DNA from: Oxytricha trifallax
Taxonomy: Eukaryota; Ciliophora; Spirotrichea; Sporadotrichida; Oxytrichidae
Reading direction: 5' to 3'
NCBI GenBank assembly: GCA_000711775.1
Contig: ARYC01000369.1
Coordinates: 1 to 64,000, forward strand
DNA length: 64,000 bases
In this document: positions 34,921 through 47,092 of the stretch, in pieces
Layout of the letters: the number at the start of each line of letters is the position of its first letter
Numbering within the stretch: the first letter of the stretch is position 1
Position numbers and translations under genes: made by a program
The notes under the pieces: generated by a model
The model's input: only the letters and a program-made list of their open reading frames with translations
Told to the model about the DNA's origin: nothing
Database searches by the model: none

Positions 34921-37900
34921 TCATTAAAGTGAAGACTTGCTTCTGAAATTCTATTTTGAGTCAATTTACAGCTAATTCTTATAGATTTATTCCTTAGATT
35001 TAGTGGTTTTGGCAGGTGACGTATTATTTATATATTTCAGGTAGTTATCTTTACATTCCATTATACTCAATAAACTTAGTAAATTTACTAGATTTTTATA
35101 TATTTTATTCGGATTTTTGAATTCAAAGTACAATAACAAGATATTTAACTTAAAGTATGTATAATTTTCATACTTTAAACTTTACTTGAAACAATTGCAG
35201 TGAAGCGGGTGATTCATCAAGCTCATCATCTAGGATCTCTCCTGTAAGGTTAATTTAATCTGTTTTCTACACATTCAAAGCAAATTAATTGTTATTGGCA
35301 TTAATTGGAATTATTCGGTCAACACTTTTGGATTAATTTAGTTGTTTATTACTGAAAATATTTTTGTTTTTTTATACTGAGGAATTACAAAATAAAATAC
35401 TTTTTAAGCGATATTTTTAAAATTTATTTGACAAAACTACTGATTTTAATAAATTTACTATATCATTTACAAATTTATAACTTGATAAAAAAATCTTATA
35501 TCGATATAAAAAATTGGAGGTTTATAAATTTTTATTTTACTAATCTTTTTGAGCTGATAAATGTTAGCTTTCTTCCAATTATAATTCTTCTATGACTTCA
35601 TTCTATAAGTAATTATGTTTACTTAAAAAATTTATTATTATCTTTAATTTACTTTAAATTAATGTGAATTCCTTATTAAACATTATTAATTAAATAATGA
35701 ATATTTTTTACTTTGCTTGCTCTTTGCAGGAGTATTTTGAAGGCTACTCTCCCCATCTCTCTTGATTTTATTAATGATTTTCTTCTTGACTATAGATTGA
35801 AGTAACCTGCTCCCACCAGCCTTTTATCCAAGAGCATCAATTGGCGAAAGACCAAGCTACTTATCATTGAGAGTTTACTGAGGACTAAATAGATTAATGG
35901 ATTGCATTTGCGAGGCGTTTTATAGTGTGCTGGGGTTATTGTTCGCTCGAGATATTTTCTTTTTTCTGATTAACTATGCACTATTTGGCTCTATTTTTTG
36001 AGGAGCTGACCCCAACATGTGAGAGATATCTACATTCTAAATTTATAATTTGAATTGATTATTTAAATAAAGCTAATTCACTATGTTAATGAAGCTCTTA
36101 TAAATAAATGGTAAATTTTAATTCTCTTGCAAGCCAATTAGTTTTTCTCTGTTATGAATTACCAAAGTTTTTCTCTTTTGAGTTGCAGCACTTTATGTAA
36201 ACTTGTCTTATTCAACAAATTTACCAACTTCTATCTTTAGACCTCCCTATCTTGTTCTCTAAAATTTTGATGTATTTTCACTTTTTTCTTTTTTTAAAGT
36301 TAATTTGTTGTTTTCCAATGACATTGGTATGCTTTATTTAAATTAAAAAGTAAAATATAAAAAATTATATTAAAACTAAATTATATCTTGATTAATTGCA
36401 AATAATTGAATAATTTCTAGTAAAAAATAAAGTTAAGCTTTACTAATGATCAAATCTCAATTAAGGATTCATTAAATCATTGTTGTACCATTCCAGATTG
36501 CCCAAGAAATTATTTCTATCTTTAATAGCAAGAAGTTACTTCTTTAAGTACCTATAGTCTGGCCTGTTTTTACCTCCACAAGATTAGATATAAGAAAGCA
36601 TAGCGACAAATTCTGGCTCTAAATCTGCACATAGTGTAAAATATAATTATGTTAAATATCAAGCAATTAATAATGTTATAAAATGAGCTAAAATTCATAC
36701 CCAAAAAAGAAATTATAATTCTCTTAATAAAGTGTATCAGGGTCTCTTTAATGAATAACTTATTATACTTCTAAATGCGCTTGCATGTCTTCACCAAGGA
36801 CAGGTACATTTTTTGTCCAAGGCAGGTAGCCTTATAAGAAATATATAAGTATGTAAAACAAAGACTCAATGTCATCCTTAGGCCCTAGCTTTCCCCGGAC
36901 TAATTGATTGTTAGAAGCGAAAAATGGAGTGCCTTTGAAAGTATATGCAATCTTTTTGGAGGAGTTTTAATTTAAAGTCAATCCGAAATCTATCAAGATT
37001 ATTGTGTTGCTCTCAACTTAATTGAAATAAATTATAAAAAATTATCCTATTTCCCTTATTAAGCAACTTTTTAATTTTTCCAAGGCCATAATGCAAATTA
37101 ATATAATTTTTGCTCTTCATGTTAGTCATTATATTTTAAGGTTTAAGGTCATTATGAATTAGCCCACAATTGTGCATAATTTCTAGCCTCTCCATAATTT
37201 ACAATCCCATAACAATGACGGTCTCCAGCTTGAATTTTTTCTTGTTAATCATAAAAAGTCGTTCGAGATCTATATCGTACTTCGGCATCACGATATAGTT
37301 AAGGTTTTTGTCCTCTAAGTAGCCATTTGCTAAGAGTTTTGGGAATAATCCAGCTATATATGAATTATAATTTGATAAAGTTTTGAAATAATTACCTTTA
37401 CTCCCTGCAATTTTCTAAGATTGAATTAACAATTATATCATAATAATAGTAAAATGAGAATTAAATGAATGCTAGATCAGATTAATTTATAATTAATATA
37501 ATTGCAATTTTCTTAATAGTTTTCATGATATCAACTTCATTGTCATATTATCTAGTGGCCTCTTCATTATTCACATCACTCTATATTTTACGAAGAATTA
37601 ATACCAATTATAATAATTAATTTATTAATTTGTGAGGCTGTTTGTTAATGAACAAAATCATAATAAGGAAAATATAATTAAATTTAGACAAATACCGTAT
37701 GCTTGAAAAAAAACTAAATAAAATTTCTGATTATATTTTGAGAATTTTAACTTATGTAAAACCATAAACGCAAATTATTTGTTTTTTTTCTAGAACAGCA
37801 CTTACAAATTTGATGGCGACTTCATAACCCTTATCTTTGTGTTTGGCTATGAAAATATCACCAAAACCCCCTCCTTTTATATAGTTTTTTAGTATATATT

Positions 37901-38521
37901 TTCCTTTGATAATATAAAAATTAATAAATATAGGGAATGATTGCTATTTTTGAGTTAAAATCTATCTATATATTTTTAAAAAAATATGTTTAATGAATGT
38001 AATCAGTGTCTTAATTGAATGCTTCTGGCTTATTATTTATATTGCCATTTGCATTGATCTATTAGCTTGTATCTATTAAATAATAGTATTAAATAAACCC
38101 AATTTTTTTATTTAATCATAATTAAAAATATGAATATCTGATTCTTTGTTATTGAGTGAGCTCGGTACTATTTGCTTGTTTGTGTTACTGCTTGAGTTTC
38201 TCCCAGCCTTCCTGCTACTAAATAAATATAAAATAATACTAGCTAATATATTATTTTCAAAATACTGTTGCTTCGTTTGAAAGCAGTAACTCCAACTTAA
38301 ATATATATAATATTTGTTATAACCATCAATAATTTATATAAATAAATATATATATATATTCCTTAAATTATACCAACTTAAACAACATTTAATCCTTGAT
38401 TGGTGTTATCGACTGTATTATTTCCATTAATATGTTGTAGCAGCGACTGATTAGTTTTAGTTTTTATTGAAAATTATTAATGAAATTAATTTTAATTTTT
38501 CACTTCTTCCTCATTCTCCAT
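34921..38521 (-). CDS. casein-kinase-1-like protein kinase with disordered N- and C-terminal extensions
   Basis: From ATG 38519-38521 the start is Asn/Gln/Ser-rich (MENEEEVKNQNQFHQQFSIK). Kinase motifs follow in order on the minus strand: glycine loop GGGFGDIFIAKHKDKGYEVA with Lys in VAIKF (about 37870-37800), LNYIVMPKYDIDLERLF, catalytic loop LIHNDLKPQNIMTN (about 37150), IILIDFGLTLN (about 36985), KGTPFFASNNQ (in place of the usual APE segment), and KDDIESLFYILIYFLQGYLPW (about 36830), typical of the CK1 group. The lobe ends near 36470. A basic Ser/Gln-rich tail (LQSIVKKKIINKIKRDGESS; EILDDELDESPASLQLF) runs to TGA 34921-34923. Several AT-rich gaps (e.g. 37000-37060, 37380-37560, 36050-36460) are unassigned introns or IESs. 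The catalytic residues are present, so it is probably active. Confidence 0.8.
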
Positions 38522-38958
38522 TCCATAAAATAACCTAGTATATAATTAAATTTAAGATATTTTCATATATAGATTTAAAATATTTGATTGGCCTTACTAT
38601 AGTTTGACTGGTCTTTTTTTAATGGTTATGATTCCTACTATGGCTCATGTTACTTAAAGATATATTTACAAACTTGTTTGATTTTTGTATATTGCTTTTT
38701 GTGAATAGTTCTGATGATTTTTATAAGTACTGTTATTATTATTAATATTTTTTTAATAATATTGCTTTACAATTATTAAATTAGAATTGGAGTAATACAT
38801 TAGATAAATTAAATATGATCAAAATAATCATAAGAACTCAGGTTAAACAAAGTTTTTTGTTGTTGCAGCTGGCTCAGGAAACTAAAAGTCTGAATTGAAC
38901 TGACGGTAACTTAACTTGAAAAAAATATGGTACTTTAAAAGTGACCATTCAATAAATA

Positions 38959-39075
38959 ATGGACAAGAAGCATCTGCCAAGCCAACGAAGGACAACAATT
39001 TAATCCCAGTTATAATTATCCTAAATTCTTTTAGAATTATATCGATAGTTTCAATAAGAAAAGATTCAATAATGA
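38959..39075 (+). CDS. small coding-like fragment
   Basis: A 38-codon plus-strand frame (MDKKHLPSQRRTTIQSQLQL ... QQEKIQQ) with several TAA/TAG Gln codons ends at TGA 39073-39075. Its composition is like the Gln-rich proteins nearby, but it has no partner exon I can join. It may be a terminal MDS of a gene located elsewhere, or chance. Confidence 0.2.
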
Positions 39076-39376
39076 CAGATAGCAGACTGCAGGAATAAGC
39101 TAAAAACTATGTTTAACTTAAGTTTATAAGAATAATTAAAATAAAAATAATTGTAAAATATCACTTTATTTAATTTGTTATTGTTTTAAATAATTAATAG
39201 TGTTATTGCAATAAATGTCATTATTTAATCTTTATATATAAAAACGTAAATTAATTTAAGAATATATTAGTAAGTGAAAACATAATATTTAAATTCTGAA
39301 ATGCTGATGTCTAGCTTAAATTTAAATATCATTTCTATTCTTTTATATTCATTTTAAAAAATATTATAAAACTACC

Positions 39377-42300
39377 TCATTTTTAGTGTAAAATTTTCAA
39401 ATAAATATATTTGATAGAGTTAATTATGCCATGAAATTAATGAATAAATTTATAATTGTAAATTATTAATAATAATAATTATGTGTTTAAATCAAATTAT
39501 GCTTTTTGGATCGCAAGTGGCAAAAGCACCGACACTATCCCAATACCCCTGATTGAAATGTGAGTTGAATCTGAGATAGTATTTAAATTATTCTCCCATA
39601 CATCCTAGTCCATTGTTCAGCTATTAATTATATAAAACTATAATAAGTAAGAAATAGACCATTTAAACTATAGATTAATTATAAATAGAAAGTATTATTT
39701 TAATTTTTGCAATATTGAGATCCATCAAATATATGAGTATTGCTTGTCTAATTAATTTATCCAACTTATTGCTTTCTGTTAACATTTCCTTATGAAATTG
39801 AGTTGGCGTTATAGAAATTTTAATCTCTGGCTTTAATCATAAAATCAATTATGAGTGGAACTCTTACTTCATACACTTTATCAACTCTTCTCTTAAATGG
39901 GAGGATATAATTAACATTTTTTACCTTATTAAAATAGTTACATTTTAAGAATATTTAACAAGAATTGATAAGAAAAAAATAAATGTTATACTTCTAGGTA
40001 GTTATTGAGAATTTTATTTATTTTACTCTGGTAAACTTTCTTTTTTGTTAATGCGCTTCGAAAAAGTGCTATTCTGATAACCATCTTGCTTGGTTATATT
40101 TCTTTCACTATTGTTAACTTATTTAATAGAATAATATGTCTATAAGTTGAGCAAAATTATAAATCCAACGATATTTTATAAATACTTTTGATTTGAAAAA
40201 TTCCAGATAAATATATTAATTATATTAATTGTTTGATAGTGATTAGTTTTTAGGTTTTATCTTTCAAAGATTTTATTTATTAAACTAATTAATAAATCAT
40301 TTCATTCATAATCTTAAGAAATGAATTAAATCTCATTTTATAAATCAACATAGACTAAATTATGGACAGTCAAATAATGATAAAAAATTTTACATAATTA
40401 AAATAAACTATCATTACATTATATGTTAATAAACTTTAGATCAAAATGCTAAAAATATTAGGTTATTTTTTATAATTTAAATTCTATTTAAATGTTATCT
40501 CTTGCAATATTGTCTTTTGATTCCTCATTTTATTATCCACCATATTGAGTTTGATAAGCACTCTCTTCCAAGTTTTAAGTATATTTTTATCTTACGTCTA
40601 CACTTCGATATACCTACCGTTTCTCTTACAAAGCTTGAGTGAGTTATTTTTCTTCACCAATTGAGACTTAAAATAAATTGCTAGTAGAGTGAGCATAAAA
40701 AGTTCCAGATTATTGAAAAGAACTTTGAAGCACATTGTGTGAACTTTTATGTAAAAACTTATATGTTCAATTAAGAAGCTAGAAATGGAATTTATAACGA
40801 TTAAATTAAAGATTAATTATTATTGGCGGATAATTTAAATAAAGGGGTAATTATAAAAACTATTAGGCTCGAAGAATTGCCCATATAAAAATTCAATCAG
40901 GGTGTAAATTTTATTTTAAGCTTGATTATGTATATTTTCAGGCAATAATAATTAATCTATAATCTAATTGTTCTTAACTCCAGTTCTAGCTTCTTAATAG
41001 ATCTATGGGGTATTATTTTGAAAGAATTTTATTTTTGCATTTAGTTCGGAAAAGCGTTTATTGCTTAGGTCGTTGGCTTATGAGCGATAGAGGAACGTCT
41101 TTCTTACTTCTATTAAACTGCAGCAGCGTTTTATTCCGGTGACTTGTTTTGAGTTGTTAGAGACTTTTATGAACTAAAAATTCCCAATTGATTTGCTTAG
41201 GCTGACTTGTTAGAATTAGCATAACTTGGGCTTCCAGGTTGATTTAGATTGTTAAGACCGGTTTACTGCTTGTTATAATCTTTAGTAACATCTAGCTGTG
41301 AAACTTACAGGTTGCCTCTTCTTTTTATTACAATCTCAGTTCTCACTCGATTTTCTCTTCTCATTTAAGTAAGTTAAGTAAAAGACATTTGCTTGATCAG
41401 CAACTATGGTTCTTTAGGGTCAACATATTTGCTGTTTAAGTTTTATTCTTTCGAATCTAGCTTGGCGTTAATTTTCTAATTTTTCAAATCAAACATGTCC
41501 TACATAGTATCGTTTGAATCAAAATAATAAAACCCTTTTTAAGTAGCAGCAACAGGTAGCTAGTTGGATAATACTTTGATGTTAAGTTAGCAAGTACTGT
41601 CTTAGTATTTAACAGTTTTTGGATTTTGCTTGCTTGGTAGTTATTTAGATCGAGGTTCAATATAAAGACACATAGCAGGTAAATGATATTCAAAAATTCT
41701 AGTTTTGGCATCCTCTAGATATCCATTAGTAAGGTCTACTCTAGCATTCATAAGTTTAATTCCTGTAATAAATATTTTATGTAGAACCTAAGAATCACTC
41801 ATTATACTTTAGCCGAATATGCTCATAATTCCAGATGATTGTTTCTTTGAAAGTATTAATTTTTAGGTACCTTGCCTTATCTAATTACTATTCTTGTTAG
41901 TAATTAATTTTCCAGTGCCTTAATCGCTTTTAAGCTTTAATACATACTTTTGGATCTCTATAGGGGTTACTCTCCGATCCAATATTTCAGCTTTAATCTC
42001 AAATGTTTCAGTGAAATTTCTGCTTGATACCATGTCAAATAGTCGATTCTAACTAAACTGGGCTATATAGAGATATCTAAAAACCATTTGGTTGATAATG
42101 TAGCTTGGCTATAAAAGTCTGCTCAAATCGATGTATTAAGATTATTCATTTTGATTGTTATTTATCATTCTCGTTACATATGACATTTTTACAACGAGAC
42201 ATTCTAACCAATCATTGAGGTTAGTTTCCAACTTTACTACACTAAAACCATTCCTCAGCCAAATTGAAGGTACCATATTGTTTAGCAAGCAATTAAAACC

Positions 42301-43432
42301 CCATGATTCTATTAAGAATGGAATTAAGGCGTTAAGAATAAACAGATTAATTTTTTTTAATTGCTAAAGTAGAAATAATTAGAATACTATATTGATTAAA
42401 GATTATTAACTGGTCAGAAATTAAAATGGTTTCCAGCAATATTAAAAACATGAATAGGATCATTAAATTTTAAATGAAAACCATCTACCAATTAAAATTA
42501 ATTTTTGGACATCTATTAAAATTTAAACCAACACGATAACAAAGACTCTTCAACCTACCACTAGCAAGTATCTTTATCTGCAATTTCTTGATTTTCATCT
42601 ATTTTTACCCTTATATTCATTCTTAATAGAATCATGTGGTTTTATACAATCTGACTAAATGATGATTCAGCCATTAAAATCTACTACCTTGAATGTAATT
42701 TAGGAGTTCATATAGATCTTCTCTCATGATATGTGTGAGATTATTAATAATTAAGACTTCTTAATCAAGTTGAAGTTCAATTATTGTTTTGGTTTAGTAA
42801 ATCTCTTCGAGAGTGGGTTGTAAATCTTTTGCTTTAAGTCTCTATGGAAAGTTATGAATCGAGTTTATTTCTAAAGAATTGTCAGTATCTACTTGATTCT
42901 TAGCTTCCTCGTCATCGTCAAATATAAATTCATTTCAAAGATTTAATAATTTGTATGATTATATAGGATCAGGGGATATTCCAAATCTTGATTTAGACTT
43001 GCCACTTTTACTGTATTGCGAAGACTCAAAGGACTCCTCATGAATTATATCATTTTAATCCAAATTGTTATTTCCACCTGAGTTTACTAACTTCAAAATT
43101 TTATCCTAATTCGAGATAATCATGCTCTTTTTACCAGGTGACTACTATAGTGAAAAATGCCCAACATGAATTTAATTTTAAGTGTCGCTTTCATTGTTGC
43201 TTGTAATACCCATAGCAGCATCTTTTAAGCTGTCCTATTTTCTAAAAGGCACTGAAATGGAAGCCTGCTTTCTTAATAAGGGATTTAGTGAAATCTCTTA
43301 ATTGCTATTTCTAGGTTTCTGATTAAGAGGGGCTTTAGCATTATTGTGTATTTAATCCAGTTCTTTATTGATTTTCATTATGTCTTGTCTAATTGGAGAA
43401 TTTAAGTTGTTGCTATCATGAGGGAGGACATA
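39377..43432 (-). CDS. unrecognised Gln/Ser-rich protein
   Basis: A T-rich acceptor near 43433 precedes a long minus-strand frame (VLPHDSNNLNSPIRQDIMKI ... KAPLNQKPRNSNQEISLNP) that continues through EEIYQTKTIIELQLDQEV. A more ordered central part lies at 42100-41480: FEIKAEILDRRVTPIEIQKY, SIMSDSQVLHKIFITGIKLM, DAKTRIFEYHLPAMCLYIEP. It then passes into a disordered stretch (NNLNQPGSPSYANSNKSAQA) to about 41000. Further coding-like pieces follow (40680-40510, about 39890-39700, 39620-39490: DSTHISIRGIGIVSVLLPLA). AT-rich gaps between them are probably IESs or introns; the last pieces may belong to another gene. No family is recognised. Confidence 0.5.
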
Positions 43433-43848
43433 AACTAAATAATATTAGAGTAAAACTTTCTTAAGATCAGTAAAGAGTCAATAAAGTGAATGAAATAATT
43501 AGAAAATAAATCTGACATATGAAAATGTAGGATGAGATGTGATAAATTGGGTTTATAAGTGGATCGCCTCAAAAATTTTAATAATTATTATAATTATAAA
43601 ATTAAAATTAGAAAAAATACAATCAGAAATGTCATTCAACATTTTTAATTCGTCATATTTCTAATAAAAGGAGACTCTTAAACTACCTATAGAATAATCT
43701 CCCCAAAAAGATCATCATGAAATCTACAATAATGTAAGCAGATTCTAATTTTAAAATTTCATCAAAATTAATAGCATTTATTTATAGGAACGATCATTTT
43801 TAAGTGATTTCAACATCGAAGATGAATTTTTTGCAGGAATGAGTACAG

Positions 43849-45481
43849 GTGGACCTCATTATCACGATCAATAAGTTATTTAATCAAGCGATATAAAAAA
43901 TTAAAACCCAATACTGCCATGTATGAATTAATAAATAAGCTAGAAAGGGTTCAAGCAAAATTATTAGCAGTAAATTCCACACCAAAATAACTAAGTTCTT
44001 AACAAACTTGTGGGTACCAAGCGTAGAAAGGTTGCTCCTTAATTTTAAAATGAGTAAATACAACTGTAATTTGAATAGGCTTACGAAGCTACTAATAACT
44101 TCAATTTAAAGAAGCAATTTTAATCATAGGCAATGATGGCTTCTGGACAAGGTTATATCAATAATTTCCCCAATCTTAGCATATTCTCAATGAGTCAATT
44201 ACTTCAAATTCATCGATTGATCCAGAATTTTACTCTAACAAGCATAAACAATAATTCTCAAGCATTCCCAAGTAACAGAATAACAGAGGATGCACTGGTG
44301 GACCAGTGAGTAGTCACCATTCTTCAATGAGAGGAGAAGCACAAAATTCTTCCTAAGCAGCAAATTACTATCAGAATTAAATTGACACATCACAGTCGAT
44401 GGATCACGATCCTTATGGTTCAAGTTTTATAGACGATAGTGGTGAGCAATTCAATAAAGTGAAGAAGAGAATGTAAAACAAGGAGAGTGCTGTGAGATCC
44501 AGATTAAAGAAGAAAGCTTACTATGAAAGTGTTGAAACTCAGCTTAATTCAGCATAGATGGAGAATAGCAAGTTAAAACTTGATAATGCGGCCTTAAGAG
44601 CTGAAAATCAAGTGCTACGTCAGTACTTGGACTATTTTGAAGATATATTCAGGAAAAAGAACCAAATCGGTGCTTAATAAAGCTCTACAGCAAGTAATGC
44701 TAATTCGATCAAGGACTTTTCTCATAGTACTAAAGGAGGTTTTACACCATAAATGTATTCTGGGCCGTCATCCAGACAAGGTGGTCTAAGTGATGATGAG
44801 ATTTATAATGGAAAAGCTTAATTGTACCCATTTAATATCAGAAAGAGAGGAATGATGAGATAAAACCTTAATTCAGCCTTAAACACTAATACTGATGAAA
44901 TCTATTCACAAATGAGCGCAGACAACGAAGTTCCAAGAGGCATCCATACACAAGCAGTCTTGAAGAAAGATCCAAATGCAGAAGTTAGTTTCGTACTTGA
45001 AAGAAAAGGGACTGAAAGCACTGGTTCAAATAGCCCTGGAAAATTTGGCATGTTTACTATTGCACTAGTTATGTGCGTTTGCTGTTTTTCTTCATTCTTC
45101 ACACCTGGAGGCCAAGATTCTTAAATGGGTACTCAAGCCAGATATAACGGTCTAGGCAGAAACATCATGGGCTACAATAAGCAACAGTTATAAGACGAAT
45201 AAGTGAACACTTAACAAGTATAAATGGATTAGGGTACGCTGTACTAACAACAGCAGTAATATAATTCATCTGGTGGAACAGTGGAGGCAGTATATCAATT
45301 CACAATTATATGCTGGAGCAATTTCTTGAAAGTCATATTCCTTGTGTTTTTCGCAATACTAATCTTGACATTTCCACTAGATGACATTAAACAGTGGGCT
45401 GCTAGGAAAGCATGGCTGAGAAAGATATTTAGCTTAAATGATCTGCCACTACATGCTAATAAAAATATAAAGAACTTATGA
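43849..45481 (+). CDS. bZIP transcription factor-like protein with two predicted membrane segments
   Basis: The plus-strand frame, rich in TAA/TAG Gln, contains a bZIP: basic region KKRMQNKESAVRSRLKKKAY (about 44460-44520; N-x-x-S-A-x-x-S-R signature with A, R and S in canonical places), then a zipper-like helix (ETQLNSAQMENSKLKLDNAA) to about 44660. Downstream are a hydrophobic segment (FGMFTIALVMCVCCFSSFF, about 45046-45100) and a second one (IICWSNFLKVIFLVFFAILI, about 45300-45370) near the C terminus, with TGA at 45479-45481. The layout recalls membrane-tethered bZIP factors released by proteolysis (ATF6/OASIS type); that mechanism is inference. The N-terminal part changes frame near 44130-44250, so an intron or IES is likely there. 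A TTTTTTGCAG acceptor-like tract lies just before the chosen Met, so exons may exist upstream. Confidence 0.72.
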
Positions 45482-45591
45482 TTAATTATCTCAGAGTAGT
45501 GTTAATAATTCAATTGGTTTGGTATATTTATATAATAAGTTTATATAATAAAATTTAAATAAAAGAGTATTTTGAAAATTTTAAAAGATCA

Positions 45592-47060
45592 TCACTTTAA
45601 TATCACTTTCTTTAAGTAATAATTAACTTGCAGAGTGTTATAGTATATGTAAATTCTGATTATCCAACCTAAGCACAGCAGGGTCATTATAAAATAAACT
45701 GTATTGTTTAGCCATGATTGCTTGTCTGTATCTAAGTGCACCAAAATCTATTTTTTATTTGGATTATTTATTATATAATTATATTTTATAAATCTCATCT
45801 TTGACATTACCTTCTAGGTACTTCCTAATCTATATATTTTGAACCAATTATTCCTCATCCAATTCTACCATTTATTTCTCAATAATTTTCAATTCATTTT
45901 CATTTTAAAGATTTTCAATGTTTCTGCCTTTAACTTTGAAATTACTATCAATCTATACTTAATCTTATACTTAATTATTGCTATTTTATTAATTATTATT
46001 GATATCTAATGTGCCCATATTATCTTTTTATGTTTATTCATCATTAAATCTTTATTAAAATACCTGATCTTACTCTTTCTGAAAAGGAATTGGTGAAATC
46101 GTTCTATTTTTAAGATTACTAAATGAACTTAATGAATTTCGATTTTAAGTGTTAAAATCAAAATTTTTATCGTTTTTTCGCATAGAAATATCTTATTAAG
46201 AAAATTCAGATAAATTCAAGCCAATTTTTGAGTTCATATTTGCTCTAGTTGTATTTGTTATAGATTCTCTGTTTGATTATTGTTCTTGATCTATTTGCTA
46301 TGTATTTAGATTTGACTAAAGAAATTATGTTTAATTATTCAGAATTTGTAGTTATTTAAGTCGACCATAAACGAATTGCAAGAAAACTTTTCTCCGTTTT
46401 AGCAATTTGTATTAAGCTTTTGTGCTAAAATCGAATAACTTGTATATGTTTAGTTTAATTAACTTCTTTCCACATAAGTATAATTATAACTTAACTAAGT
46501 ATAGTAAATCAGTCTTTAAAAATATTAATTATTAATTTATGATTATACTTGTCAAGATCATTCAAAGCATCAACTTATGGACTTAAATCTTGCCACTAAT
46601 AATATTTAAACTCATCAATTAAATCTATTGACTATTTCTGTGATTATTGAGCATCTGAATTGTTCTCAAGTTCACTATTTTTCTTTAAACTACCCATGCT
46701 TTTCTTCTGTAAATCAATAATTGTAGCATAATCAATGGATTATTCGTTTGATAAATTGTACTTCAATTGCTAAGAAATTTCTTATTCTTATATTAATTCC
46801 CCACCTTCAAATTACTACTATGAAATATTTTAATCTTATTATGATTCTGAAACGGGTATCGGTTTTATTCTTACACTTTTATCAAGTTATTCATTTTTAT
46901 TCGATGAAGAAGATAAATTTTTAAGTAATTTAGGTTATTTTTTATTTTGTTAGTTTGAATCACTGTAATGCAAGAATACTACAGGTCGCCATTTTTAGTA
47001 CTCTGAAAGTAGGTTTTTCACTGTTTCTAAATTGTCTTAATTCTGCAATATTTTATATTT
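45592..47060 (-). CDS. Gln-rich protein with a C-terminal membrane segment
   Basis: After an acceptor-like TATTGCAG (about 47060) the minus strand reads QNQDNLETVKNLLSEYQKWR, then disordered Gln-rich sequence (PVSESQQDQNISQQQFEGGE; SIDLIDEFKYYQWQDLSP), a gap near 46540-46130, and VKGRNIENLQNENELKIIEK. The end reads SWLNNTVYFIMTLLCLGWII then IYIYYNTLQVNYYLKKVILK, with TGA at 45592-45594. Another frame over the same 3' stretch is also open (FGALRYRQAIMAKQYSLF), so the exact terminal exon is uncertain. The hydrophobic helix with a following aromatic/basic patch resembles TMEM151-type tails, a weak similarity. It lies tail to tail with the bZIP gene, about 110 bp apart. Confidence 0.45.
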
Positions 47061-47092
47061 AAAAATAATGCATAAAAATTTAATTTAATATT

